Positions 39,755-52,425 of a stretch of DNA of 64,000 nt are shown here, in pieces. Source of the stretch: Marsupella aquatica (taxonomy: Eukaryota; Marchantiophyta); assembly GCA_973895155.1 (NCBI GenBank), contig OZ316897.1:310001-374000 (forward strand), given 5' to 3'. A program made the position numbers and the translations under genes. The notes beneath the pieces were generated by a model that was given only the letters and a program-made list of their open reading frames with translations, searched no databases and was not told the origin of the DNA. How positions within the stretch are numbered: the stretch's first letter is position 1; each line of letters opens with the position of its first letter.

Positions 39755-42700
39755 CTACAAATTTGTAGTGGAAGTACTTCCTCTCGTTGGACCCTGCAGT
39801 TGCCTTCGGACGAGATTGGCGTAAATTCCGTTTCTATCTAGGAGTTCTTCATGGGTACCTCTCTCGGCAATAATACCGTCATTAACGACTGCCACAATGT
39901 CAGCACTTTGAACAGTTGAAAGACGGTGAGCAATGACCAACACCGTCCGCCCATGCATTAGCCGATCCATAGCGTCCTGTGGGAGGAATTCAATTCATAA
40001 GAAAGCTTAATCACATGCAGCAGTTCGAGAGGGATTTGAGAGCGACATAAAACCAAGGGTACCAAGTTGTGGATATAGAACTTTCGGTGTTGTGCAACAA
40101 TGACTCGTGACGGAAAGCAAGGAGCTCACCTGCACAAGATATTCGCTTTCCGCATCCAATGCACTGGTGGCCTCATCCAACAGGAGCACCTTTGGATCCA
40201 TTAGTAGAGCCCTAGCAATCGCTATCCGCTGCTTTTGACCACCTGAAAGTCTAACACCCCGCTCGCCCACATTGGTTTGATAACCCTCCGGAAATCTGCT
40301 AATAAACTCATGAGCATTGGACATTTTCTGCACATGATCCCCTTAAGATATCAGGCCTTCGGTTGTAGATGGGATCTTCGAAAAGAACAAGACGAACCCC
40401 CCCCAAAAAAGAAAAAAGAAAAACAAAAGCTTCTTCGGTGGGAGGACAATGACGGATGCCTTGAAATAGAGTTCGAGTTTAATTTCAGCGTCTCATCAAG
40501 GAGCTCGGTGAGTGTTGTTCCCACTTCGTTAAGACTGGATGGGATCCCGACTCGCGAACCGGCATAGAATTGCATGTACGAGAAAGGAAAACAACAGTTC
40601 GCGAAAATAATTATTACCGACACTCGCTCGATTTCTGATTCATCAAGTAAATTATGTAGTCCATACGATATATTCTCTGCTATGGTGCAGTTGAATAGCG
40701 TCGGTTCTTGGCTCACAATACTGATCTGCAATTCCATCATTTTTATCAATGATCACATTCACATAGCTTAGTCTACTGAAGCCAATATGATATCGTGGTT
40801 GCTGTCAGACTACTTCACTAGAAACAGACATTCTAGAAACAGACATGTAGGTCGTAAAAACAAACAGAGGAGTTAAGTTCGCCTGCTTAAGAGCCATGAT
40901 TCTGTAAGAACAAAACAAGTTTGTTGTGCGTATTAGACTGAAGATAGTTCGTGATACTGCAAGAAAGTCGACGAAGAGGGTATAATTCATGAGTTTCTCA
41001 ACTGAGAACGAGTCAAATTTATTCGAGAACGAGATTGCGGCATACCTTCTCATGAAGATGGCGATGGTCTATATCAATCAGAGACACTCCGTTGAAGTAA
41101 ATGTTGCCCTTTTGAGGATCATAAAATCTTTCCACCAAATTCGCAATGGTAGTCTGCAAATCAATGAGTCCGAAATCGGAGCCTGAGTCAAATTGGGAAG
41201 GAGGAGCATTTATTGACAAACGAAACCGAAAGGTTACTGCGGTCACAACAACCATTGAAAAGTTTGCTTACTTTGCCTCCACCACTGGGCCCAACGAGAG
41301 CAACCTTTGCTCCGGGTTTCAGCTCAAGATTTACTCCCTACAGCCGATTGATCATCAGGTTATTGTAGTCTTCGACGATCAAAGCAAGCATCGAATAACT
41401 TGTCCCCTTCCAAGGTAAGCCCCGAAAATAAACATGTAAGATACCTCAACTCTCCATAGGCATTTGCAGGGAATCATAAGAACTAGAGGCAAAGTGAGCA
41501 GTGCAATCTGACGGTCATTTCAAGTCTGCTCGTTAGATGCAAGAGAGTGAGTGCTTCTGTAAAAGAATTACACCTAACCTTCCTATTTCCAAGCTCACTG
41601 AACAACGAATAACAATTGATTCGTAAACGTGTAACGATATGTAAGCAAAATTTAAACTTCCTACTTCCTAGCTCACTCAACATCCAGAACCAAGATGATC
41701 CAAAATAAAGAATACAAAATTTAAGCGATACACAATTGCCAGATTCAGGTTACAATGGATCTAGAATTCAAGTTATAATTGACCTAAATTGTTTTTCCAA
41801 AATCTCAGTAAAACAAAAGATGGATTGATGTCTAGAACTCGATCTCTGCCATTTTATAAGTTCGGCATATCCATATGATATAAGGACCCCGATATCAGTG
41901 ACATTTTCTATGAAGAAATTATACTTAACCCCGACCAAACCTGAAGCAGGCTCATAAACCACTATTTAAAGGGGTCATATGGCAAATGATCTCCATACAT
42001 ATCCCAGGGGGGGAAACTGACCCTTGTACTTTCCTAAGAAGAATATTGTAACTTACTTTCAGAACCCAGTCCTTCGGTCGAGATGGATAAGCAAACCACA
42101 CATCCTCAATCCGAACTTCCGCGTCTGAAGAGTCCCTGTAGACAAAGAGACAAAATACGGACACGTTAGAAAGCTACTTGAATTGAAAGAAATCTCGACT
42201 TGCCTCCACCTCTGGTAAAAGAGTAGCATCTGCTCTGGAAGAAAGTTACACCGGGCCCCTAGTTCAAATTAGAAGAGACTTTTGTTAGTGACATTACTTG
42301 CGGCGGGAGGGGGCAGTAATGCTGATAAGGTTTCAAACGATTGAAGTCAAATAAATCTGGAGGAAAGATGTGACAAAAGACCCATTCGAAAACAAACTAT
42401 CCACACTTCACCTCCGACACTTGACGAAAACGAATTTAAAGAGTTGCAACACCAATTGAACGAACGCCATCTTAGATAAACTACAAATCCAACCAAAGAG
42501 GAGGGACCAGAGAATGTAGCAACAACAAAGGCTATAGACTTGGAATAAGTTGCTAAAACGCATGTACACTTAGCTTTTGTATAGAAGCTTACTTGACAGG
42601 AAGCTCATCGCCAGGACTGGGCATGCTTGACATCCGGTCCAGGAGCTGGAAAACACGCTGGCTGGCACCAACTGCCTTCATTGCCGTCGTATAAATACCC

Positions 42701-45700
42701 GAGAGAGAGGCTAAAGAAACGCCAACTGACAAGACACATAACAACCACATCAAAAATTAGTCTGTCTTCATGGAAAACAAGTTTCCTAAGTCATTGTTCA
42801 GAACAAGCCCGAAATCTAAGAAAAAGAGTAAATGCGTAAATCGCTATCTCAATATTGACCAAAGGACTTACCTGACAAAAACTCTCTCCCCAATTTCACG
42901 CTTGCCAAGCTAGCAAAGAATTGATAACGCAGTTTTGGGGAAAGTACCTGTGAGACTGTACAAGATGAAGGCAGTCAATGCTCCGGTGGTCATCTGTCCG
43001 TTGATCGTAAGATGAGCTCCATACACGACAACAGCAACAATTGCAAGAGTAGCCGCTGCTGAGACACCTCCAGAAAATAACCCTGAAACAAACTGCAGCA
43101 TAGTCGTCCAATGAGATTGCAGTTTTAGTTCATTTGCACGATGCTGAGATGCATGAGCATTACAGGTATTGCTCATGAGCATTACAGGTATTGCTCTTGA
43201 CAGTAACCAGAAAAGACAACCAAATTTTGTAGATAGTCCACCCAGACTACATCAAGAGCCATGCTTTAAACGACGATAAAGAAAGTTTTGAAACATACAG
43301 CCTGAGTCAGCCCAAGTTTCAAACTTTCATCTACTCGTTTCCCATATCGATCCGACTCATATTCTTCCTGTGCAAATGATCTTACAGTACGAACGGCTCC
43401 AAACGATTCCTGCCAATTTGAGGTCAATTTCATGAATCAAACACTTGTTCAAGGGCAGATGACAAACAGAGTCATCAATTAAAGTGAATGTTCTTCACGA
43501 TACCTCTGCGATCGATGCAGCCACAGCTGATGCTGCCTGTGTCTTATGGGAAAGTTCACGAAGGTATTTGCCAAATGCACGAATACCTAATGAAATACCT
43601 GGGACGACCAATAAAGCCAACACTGCATACCAACCCTTCGAAGTAAGTATGCTCTTTAGATTTGTCCATCATTGTAAATTTCATGTTCAGACCAGTAAGA
43701 CACCTGAACTACTTAGGATGGATAAAGAAGCGATAAAAGAAGCAACGCTGATCAGAAACACAGATGCAATCATTTGTTCTTCCCTACAGCAGAGTAATTA
43801 CTAAAATTTAATCGTTCACACTGTTCCAATCTCACTCGTACCAATCTCAACAATCCTGGTAGCACATTTAGACAGATTAAATTAAATTTGAACAGAGAAA
43901 GTACGTTTAAAAAACTTCGGGTCAGCTAAGAAAAAGAGTCGTTTTGAATAACATTTCAATCATGAAGATTCATTATGAGTATTTGATAGAGACATACAGC
44001 CCCTACAACGTCTGTAATGATTAAGAAGTACAGCCAATGAATGAGGAAAACCGTTTGCAAAGCAATCCCAAAGCCATCCCCAAACTGTTTTACAGAACTC
44101 CAGAAACTAAGCTGGCAGCAAATTGTTGGAGTTTTCGCAACCTGAGATGAGACTTACAAGTAAGTCGCCAAGATGTCTGAAACATAAACCCAATGCCTAT
44201 CAAAGATGTTGCGAGACTCCTCAAAGTTTCGGACAAGTTGATGGTTGCAGCATTTTTTATGACCGATGTGTCCTCGGACAGTCGATTCAACAACTCTCCA
44301 GTTCTAGTAACATCAAAAAACGCTATCTCCTGCACAGGATTACAAGCTTGAGATTTTTAAGATCTTGTGAGAAGATGTCACGGCAGAGACTGATGCATGA
44401 CACTAACCAATCAGGATTTAACCGACGAAACATTAGCTTGTCAGTAAAATCAATCTTTGATTTGTAGTGAGATGCTTTATCCAAAAACTTGCATGTCACC
44501 TGGTTAATCAGCTGGCTAAACAAATTCTTCTTCAGTCTTGCGACAACACGTTCACTGGCTGCTGTGAAAAGATATGCCCTGATAGTTGTTGCAACTGAAC
44601 TGCACAGATCATACAATCATTCCTTCTCGTCAGATGTTCTCAAACATTCTTAACCATAGCTAGTAATACGGCTCAATAGAAATTGTAGCTTGAAATTTAA
44701 AAACTAGATACAAATCAAGAAAGCCGCGAGTTGAGAAGCAGATCAACAAGCTTATGCGCACTTGAACACGATTATCTGCCTAACGTCAAGATACCTAGTC
44801 TTGACTGACGCTGAAAAGTTAAGTGTCTAAACGAAGGGGTTCTGCCCCGGAAACGTGAAGCACGAGCATAGTGAAATTTTGGTCAGCAAAGTTAAAGGGA
44901 ATCTCTGTACAGTGCACCACGCTTACCCAACGGTAACTATCACTACGATTAATAAGATTGTGCTGTTGACGTCATGCAAAGCTTGCTCTTTGCTCTCGTC
45001 TGAAGATGCATTAGCCGTCACAATATCGATAACTTTGCCAGCAAACGTTGGCTGTGGACATTTGACAAGAATTACTCTGTAAGACCTCTTTGTCACTTAA
45101 AAGCAGGATTGCAATATCATCTTGCAAAAGCAGGTTTCATAACACAAGACAAAAGTCCCGTGACAATCATGACGGTCGCTTGCTAAAACACAGAGAAGAA
45201 CGAAGCTTATTGCCCAGCGAACATAATTTAAACCAAAATATACTCAACAGAGTAATCCATCAAAGCCATAAAATCCTGCGAGACGCGCTACATGTGCCAC
45301 CTTGGAGCTCGGTGAGAAGAGCTATTCCGTGCATGCTTATCACAACAGTTAATCACAGTCCAGCCATTAACCAGAATATTGAATTGCAAAACGCGACCTA
45401 CCAGCAATATATTCGACAAAGAAGAGACAAAAAGAGCAACAGTCGCCAACACCAACATAAGCGCCTCCGGTCGAGCAAGTTGTAGAATTCGACCAAATGA
45501 GACTTTTTTAGCCTGCGTGATAGCAAACAAAGATTCCGTGACTCTCTAGAAAAGTTCCACTCGAAGCGCGCATAGCTTCATCACCAACAGGAATATAAAT
45601 ACTTGTGAGACAATGGTTAAAGAGACAAAAGTAGCACGAGAAAATCGAAAGGAAGTAAGCAATTGCTGTACCTTGACAGCATCTCCATGCTCAAGATCAG

Positions 45701-46752
45701 ATATTACCACTGGCCCATCCGGTTTTTCTCCTGATTTATCATCTTCTCTTTCCTGCTGCGCGCCACGTAGATCAATGTGATGCAATCTGATGATAACGTT
45801 TCTATACTGCTGAGCAGATTTTGAAAGGGATTAGACAGAGTGGGCTATCAAGGGCTCCAAAATTACAAATGACTGCGGGTTGAACGTTGTGATCTCGAAG
45901 AAGGGTGACCTAGGTGTTTGCAAATTCTGATCCACGGGCTACTGAGTACTCCAATTGTGTAGTAATTGAAGTATCACCCTTCGAATATCGCTCACAAACC
46001 TTATTATAAAAGCAACATTGCTGACATTGTACGGTGTTCCAGTAGAGGTGATAACGTGTCTTGCTGACCCTGGCTCCACCTCATTGCTGCCCGAAAGACG
46101 GTATGAAGTGTGATGGGTTGCAACATTGCCTGGAAGACATTGTCCAGCTAAGAAAACCAGAGCCCCCTGTCCACGAGCAGTAACTACGGCCAACAGATGA
46201 CCTTAAGGACTAGTTTTTGACTGAGCTGGTCCTAAATGTTCAAAAATCAAGAAATTACAGCTTCCAAGACTGCTTTTCAACTCAGTTATGATTGTATTGG
46301 ATCAAAAACACATGCCCAACATCAGGTTAACTTGAACAGAAGGACTGTACCCAAAATCCATACAAAAGCGAGACCCGGTTTACAAAACAATTACAGGTGG
46401 CGCACGTGATCTTCCGATAACAATTTTTTCGCCCACAAAAGTAAGGTGACTCCAACTATCTGAATGTCCATGAGATACATGTAAAAAGCCATATGATCCT
46501 TCATTTTCGGCTGGTTTCGAAGAAGGTGAACACTAGCAATTGAAGAATTGCGATCACTCCTAGCATTGTACTCTTCCAAATAGCTACTGTAGCACATGCG
46601 TATAAATCAAAATTGATCAGGACCAGATTGCAGGCATCAGTAGGGATCGCAGCTCCTAGCACCTGTATCCATCGAAGCATCCCCTCGCTTACCTTTCGCT
46701 TCGGCTCAGACAACAGGGGCGTCCGCAGGTTGGTTCCCGCTGGAGCTCCCAT
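39755..46752 (-). CDS. ABCB27: ABC transporter B family half transporter, ABCB27/ALS1/TAP2-like, complete, 16 exons, 663 aa
   Basis: Membrane half transporter, one TMD plus one NBD, expected to dimerise. The Arabidopsis relative ABCB27 (ALS1) is a vacuolar protein in aluminium tolerance; substrate here is unknown. Exons: 46752-46693, 45806-45672, 45512-45402, 45051-44927, 44599-44500, 44329-44158, 43622-43504, 43409-43299, 43092-42948, 42725-42593, 42135-42057, 41337-41272, 41153-41046, 40725-40618, 40327-40130, 39976-39755; all phases agree. The TMD includes [40 protein letters not shown]-like [10 protein letters not shown] and [23 protein letters not shown]: Walker A GPSGGGK|TT (lysine codon next to an intron), Q-loop VSQEP, signature LSGGQKQR, Walker [14 protein letters not shown]-loop AHRLS. 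The acidic N-terminal insert in exon 2 (residues 21-65) is the least conserved part. Ends TAG. Confidence 0.94.
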
Positions 46753-47980
46753 ACTTCTCAAGCCACCAAGCACAGCACTTTCTTGCCACGCACTGTGCGT
46801 AGTTCCAAAACAGCCCTTCGATCGGGAAATATCTGCTTAACAGTTCGCACCCATTCTGTACCTTGCAAGAACGACAGCGAAATCACCAATTAGAATCACA
46901 AACCGTTTTCGCTCCAATCAGCCAGTATGATGGTGTGTCACTGTCAACCTCATAGCCTCTCTCACGATGCATGGGAACAGTAGGATTCAAGCACTACTGG
47001 CTCGAGGAAGGCACCGAGAGGAGAGAGCGATCGCGTATGTTACCATGATCTCCACTCGCCCCCTGGGATGGACGATGAAGATGCAAACTCATCATGAATC
47101 GCATACCACAGCCCGACTCTGGATGGAAATGAAATAGAATGAAGGAAGGGCTAGGTTTTAGGGAGAGTGAAAGGCAACTACTCGACAGATATTGAGGAAA
47201 CAGAACATGGTTCAACAAAAGTTCCAAACTTCTGTCTAGACAATGCGGAATCAGCCTTCTACACAATTTACCAGAACGTATTCTAGAGGATTCCCCGACC
47301 GGAAATAAAACGGACTAGTGAGAGGTTTTCCTAATCTCCTCTCTGGATTCAGGAATTGTGTCATGTCTGTATCACATCTGCCGCCCTCGTCTAGAGTATC
47401 CGAGACCATGACAACACATTGAATTCATAACTGTACAGTCCAAGCTGATGGCAGATGCCTTCATAGACGGGCTGGCGATGTTGAAAAAACTAAAAAAAGC
47501 TTGTAAGGCCACTGATTCATGGACCACAAATGTAAGAGCAATCAAAGCCATAATTGCGGCTAACGTCAAGTGACCTTAAAAAAATTTGTGTTGCAGTGCA
47601 GACATCCCTAGGGGCTTTGTTCGAACAAATCCCATTTCATATCGTGAAGGCACCAGAAATCAACGACGATACGACAATTTTACATCATTGGAAAAATCGG
47701 AATCCATCAGCTTCTCCCTCTTGCACGAGAACGAGAATAAGTTGAACAGACGGATCTGGTCTGACTTGGGAAACACGTCTGCGACAGTGTTGTCGGACCA
47801 ACTCAATCGTCTATGACTGACCTCCACCATTTGTTTACTAAGTGAAACAAAAGAAATGTGGCGCTCATAGACAATCTACCTTGAAATTCGACGTCAGAAA
47901 TCCACTGCTGCTACACCAAGCTGTTGGGCCAGCGAGAAGCACAGAGATACTCCAGGAAGTCTGCTGAGTGTCACCTCGCC

Positions 47981-48048
47981 TCCACCTTCATCACTGAGTA
48001 GTCGCTTGCCAATCGCCCACCTTCATCACTGAGTAGTCGCTTGCCAAA
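47981..48048. repeat. Two-copy tandem duplication, about 36 bp
   Basis: CACCTTCATCACTGAGTAGT followed by CGCTTGCCAA occurs twice in direct succession with one or two differences. Confidence 0.85.
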
Positions 48049-49949
48049 CGCACTGTGGACACCATTCCAGCAGTAGACTCGACTGGAAACTTTCTCCACA
48101 ACCTTTCTGCTGAATTTCTGTTGTTTCAAGTCACTACAGTCCAGAGTGCAGGCGTCAATGCGTTCTGTGGAAGGTTCCGGCTGCGTGAGTTGGGGTCCAC
48201 GCGTCGAATCCAAAGAATCACTGGTCGCCAAACTATTATGCATGACAAAGCATCTGAAATTGCCTCAATTTTGACCACGAATGTAAACCTTCAAAACCGA
48301 TGACGGCTGATTTTCCAACGATGTCAACGTGTGTGAATGCATTCGCATCATTCTAGCTCAGATCGACAGAATAATTAGGTCAGTGGCTTTGCCCCCATCG
48401 ATAGAATCATCAGGGCCTGCCATATCTATATTTTTGATGGTGGTGGCCTCTTCACAAGTCCCTAGGAGTTGCACCAAATGGACATTGCACTAGATCATGA
48501 GTGCACCAAATGGACATTGCACTTATCCATATTCTCACAAAGTGACACCAAAACAAAATGATTTGAAAACGTTAGACCTATTGGCAAAACGCCATGACTG
48601 GTTCTGTGCAATTTTTGCAAAAAAGTTGTAGAAAAGAAAACTTGTTTAAGTAGGCATTATCTGTGACTCTATTTTGACAAAACTGGGCACGAAATGAAGA
48701 AAGCCGCACAAAAGATGAAGTTTGCATGAAAGCTAGATTTGGCACCAGAATCGATGTAAAAATGTATCTCAGACTTAGAAAACAAACAAACTCCTACACA
48801 TACAAAGGTTATGAGTTTCCAGGTAGGTCTACCGCAATTATCAAGTGTTATTGGGGGAATGCTTGAGAAACATTGCATGGAGGCAGTTGATATCCAAATT
48901 TTTTTTTTTTACTATTCTCACTAGGAATTAATTGTCTGTCAGACTCTTATGGGATGGTGCAAGATGGTCCCAAAAAGACAAGGGTCCTAAAGTAGGATTG
49001 AGATACTGCAGCTGACTCTTTCAAAAATTATTCCCAAGAAATTTGCTCTTTCGTTCATTTTGCATCTTTAATGGCTTCTTGTTGGGGTTCTTGCTAAGTA
49101 TGAACCATCTTACATAGCATTTTTTGTAACCTTTATACTTGTTAGATACTTTTGTGTGTGTGTGTAGAACAGAGAGAGGGCAAAATGCAATAACCAAGAC
49201 AAGACCATCATTATTTATTAATCATAGTTCCACAGTGAGCTTGGATTATGTGGCCAATTGAGCAAGCAAGCACAGTCAGTGCTCAAGAATGTCCAAACTC
49301 AAACTGGCAGAAGGGATTTATTCGCTGGGTTTGCTCGCTGGGTTTGCCTGTCCCTACACTAAAGGTCGCCCACACCTTGGTACTATTTTGTTTCTCCTTG
49401 TGGATGGGCAGACACCAATTCTTTCCTAGAACCCTTTCTTAGCTCAGAAATATGAAAAGAAGCATCATGTTGCTTACATTGATCAATGGTCTGGGCAGGC
49501 AAGGACCCCTGAAAACTTACCCTTTTAAGTTTGGTTCTGTAACTTAAAGTCCTTGTGGAGGGGATTTAATGTCGGAGGGTCTTTCATTGGGAAAGTCCTG
49601 GGCAAGGAGAGCTCTGCTATGCTTTGGGTCCATACTAGTAACTGCACATCAAAACGTGAGAATATAAATTAAGTGTCCTATATACACTGTACCATGATAG
49701 ACCAATTTACTTTGTTTATATCACTGAGAGCTATTCTAAATATGTATCTGGTTGTCAGATTTTGATGTGCAATTATTGAGACGCCTTTGCTTATGGTGAG
49801 TAGTTTTCAAGATTTAGTTATAACAAAATATAGAATGCATTTTATGAATATGCTCTCAAGAGCATTTCGTGACAACCAATGCCTCATACTTGTTGAACAA
49901 AACAATTGTCACTCGTAAGACAACATGTACATATGCAACATGCACTAAA

Positions 49950-50262
49950 TACAAGAGTCAACATAGGAAATATGTGGTTCATTTCATCAGAGGAAACGTC
50001 CATAAGAACACACAAGAAAGTTTTACTAAACTCTAAGCCCTGCTAGTCATATCTAGTGTCCACACAAGAAAGTTTCACTAAACTCTAAGCCCTGCTGGTC
50101 ATATCTAGTGTCCACAGACTAAGCTCTTCCTATCTCCCAACTACTGTAAGTCTCTAAGTGTATATAGTAGTGACTCATCTAACCTTAGCCAAACACATGG
50201 TTACAGTTAGACTAACTGTGGTTATATAATAACTCTAGACCTAATAGTAAATATCTAACAAT
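49950..50262 (-). repeat. Diverged LTR-like repeat, with internal 57-bp duplication
   Basis: The right end reads on the minus strand TGTTAGATATTTACTATTAG followed by GTCTAGAGTTA, like an LTR start. The same end occurs at about 60061-60093. Both copies share an ATGTGGTTCA...AACACACAAG segment on the left. A 57-bp unit (CACACAAGAAAGTTT followed by ACTAAACTCTAAGCCCTGCT) is duplicated at about 50007-50115. Left boundary uncertain. Confidence 0.45.
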
Positions 50263-50767
50263 AATGTATCTTCTTGAGCATTGCTATAAATAAAGGTTGC
50301 AATTAATTTTACAAACCAGAATTCTCGACTGGTTTAAAGTTTCCTTGGAATTCTATAGAACACCACATAAGCATTATTAAGGATCCCATGACATTGACTG
50401 TGTCTCCATGGTCTTGTGGGCTATATTTTGGACAACACTATAGTCCAAGTTTTGATGGGCTATTATTGCCTGTAATGCCCTGGTAACATAGAAGTTTTCT
50501 CATGGTAACATACAAATTTTCTTGGTAGTGTGTTCAAATCTCCTTGACTAGTAGAGGACAAATCTTAAAATGGCCTTGTGTGATGGGAGCAATTTACGAA
50601 GTCAAAAATCTTGGAGAGATTTGAGAATATAACAAAGTCTTGTGTTCAAAGGGCATTGTGGGCCATAATGATCCAGTTACAAGACGTCAATTTGGTTTTT
50701 TTTTACTAACTTTAGGGAGAAAAAAAATAGAAGAGAAATTTCAAATTGAGCAGATTCGAAACCTTGA

Positions 50768-51821
50768 CTAGTCGTTCTTCTCAATAAATGCCCTAAACAT
50801 TACAAAGAGAAAAATCACGAAGGTGACTGGCACACTACAGTAGCTCCGCATCAATGGTGGACCTTCAGTCGACTGATTCCCTGGTGGCCAACGGAAGAAC
50901 AGATTGTCTTGAACTTGCAACCTACCATACTGCACTTGCGCAACAAAAAGTTCGTGTTGGTGACTTGATTCTCATTGATTCTCGGTGTATATGTCATTCT
51001 CATTGTCTTACAGTTTCCACGACCCGCCAGAATAAGCTGCCAAGCCGTGGAGAAATTTCCTTCCGGGGTCCTGTTTAAATGATTAATGTCGAGGGCCCTC
51101 ATTGCGCTGCTGAATGCTTCTTGCTGAGTTTGATCTTGCACACCGTCCATGCGTGCCTCGCTCGCTCGACTGAAGAGAAACGGTACATGGGTATCACCGT
51201 AGCGCCGGGCGATCTCTTCAATCTTTCGTTTGACTGAAGACCGACTTGTGCTGATCGATCCGCTTCTTCTTACTATTGAATTGGGAGGATTCACATCCAG
51301 AGTGGAAGCAAGTGGGCCGCGGAAGCCGCCCACTGAGCTCTGTTTCGATTGTGATGTCGCGCAGCAGGTACCCGTGGAAGGCAGCCCTCAAAGCTCTTTC
51401 TGAATGAGATTTTAGTATAGTAGTATGTTTGTTTGCAATTTTGACGATAGGTTTGAGATGCAACGGGAGGGTGGCTTATTTGCAACCAATTGCTTCCTGA
51501 ATTTGTCCACACTCTGGACCCTTGTCGTGGTCTTCATGCGGATGAATGGAACCGCTTAGGGCAAGAACATTCTGTACCGACGATGATTTACGTGAGGCAA
51601 CCTTGGCTTTCCACTACGCCAATTAGAAACCTACCCGCCCACGGGATAGAATACCCTGTCAGTGTGGTAGTATGCTGATGCTTTGCATCCTTGCATTCCA
51701 ACACACAACCTTGCCCGGTCCTCACCTTAAGATTGTTTTCCTCTGAAGCTTTGAACCGATGGTGACTTGATGACGAGTTGTCCCCAGTGATTGAATCAAG
51801 AGGGATTTCCTTGAAGGCCAT
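50768..51821 (-). CDS. Hypothetical protein, three exons, 196 aa
   Basis: I do not recognise the family. Exons 51821-51726, 51339-51012, 50934-50768 are joined by canonical GT-AG introns with consistent phase (0 then 1). The product starts MAFKEIPLDSITGDNSSSSH and ends at TAG. Visible features: Ser-rich N-terminus; a basic stretch SVKRKIEEIARRYGD that could form a helix; an Asn/Gln-containing middle (DQTQQEAFSSAMRALDINHL); and a hydrophobic C-terminal segment (CSVPVTFVIFLFVMF) that may be a tail anchor. The start ATG lies about 600 bp from the first mapped makorin exon, on the opposite strand, so the two may share a promoter. The middle exon is open for 109 codons, longer than the surrounding shadows. 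Further 5' exons are possible. The second acceptor (GCGCAAG) is weak; the stronger nearby GTGCAG would bring an early stop. Confidence 0.45.
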
Positions 51822-52425
51822 TCACGATGTCTTGCTTTTGCAAATGATAGCGTTATTGGAGCTGAATCCTGGATCAATCACCGGACCTGGTATTTCGCTC
51901 CATGTAGGTGCAAGACAATGTCTTTATGAATTTGCAACCGCTATTCTTGATATATGTATAGAGCCGTCCGTCTGTCCTTGTATATCTTTCTGACAGGACT
52001 ACCAGTTTAGACGTACGAGCGTGCACTGCGTTTAATAAAATCTCTGGAGTTGTTGGCTGGGTCCTTCTAGTAGAATGCATGGCGATTTTATGCCTGAGCT
52101 AATTTCTTAAGTTAAGAGCCAAACACTCCGACATCCAAATCTTTCCGTTCTCTATAGCTAAGGGCAAGTGGCAGTCACAGGAGGTGCTTTCAGTGGGAAT
52201 GTTTCCGGGCATTGGTTGCGTCCTGACATAAGAATTCGCGGTGATACCATTTCTTTCGAGTAGCCAACATAGATCCATCCTTCCTTACGTATGCAAGGAT
52301 TCCAGAGCTTATTTGTCTGCTTGCACCACGAGCTGTCACTTGCTTAGGTTAGATGATGACTGTACTTTTCTGAGATGCAATTAAAAATGGAGGGTTGGGC
52401 ACGGTTGTGGTTCTTAATCTGACAG

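Larger units (their letters stand above)
46753..50767. other. Intergenic region right of the ABCB gene
   Basis: The ABCB promoter should lie just right of 46752. No convincing gene found. It contains short local duplications (47981-48048, 48470-48530, 50020-50110) and a diverged LTR-like repeat near 49950-50262. Confidence 0.5.

Noticed and set aside
46501-46773. 90-codon ORF with hydrophobic C-terminus as an N-terminal domain of the ABC transporter
   Set aside because: A consensus donor (AAAG|GTAAGC) after [20 protein letters not shown] ends exon 1. The rest is intron read-through, and exon 2 at 45806 fits the phase.
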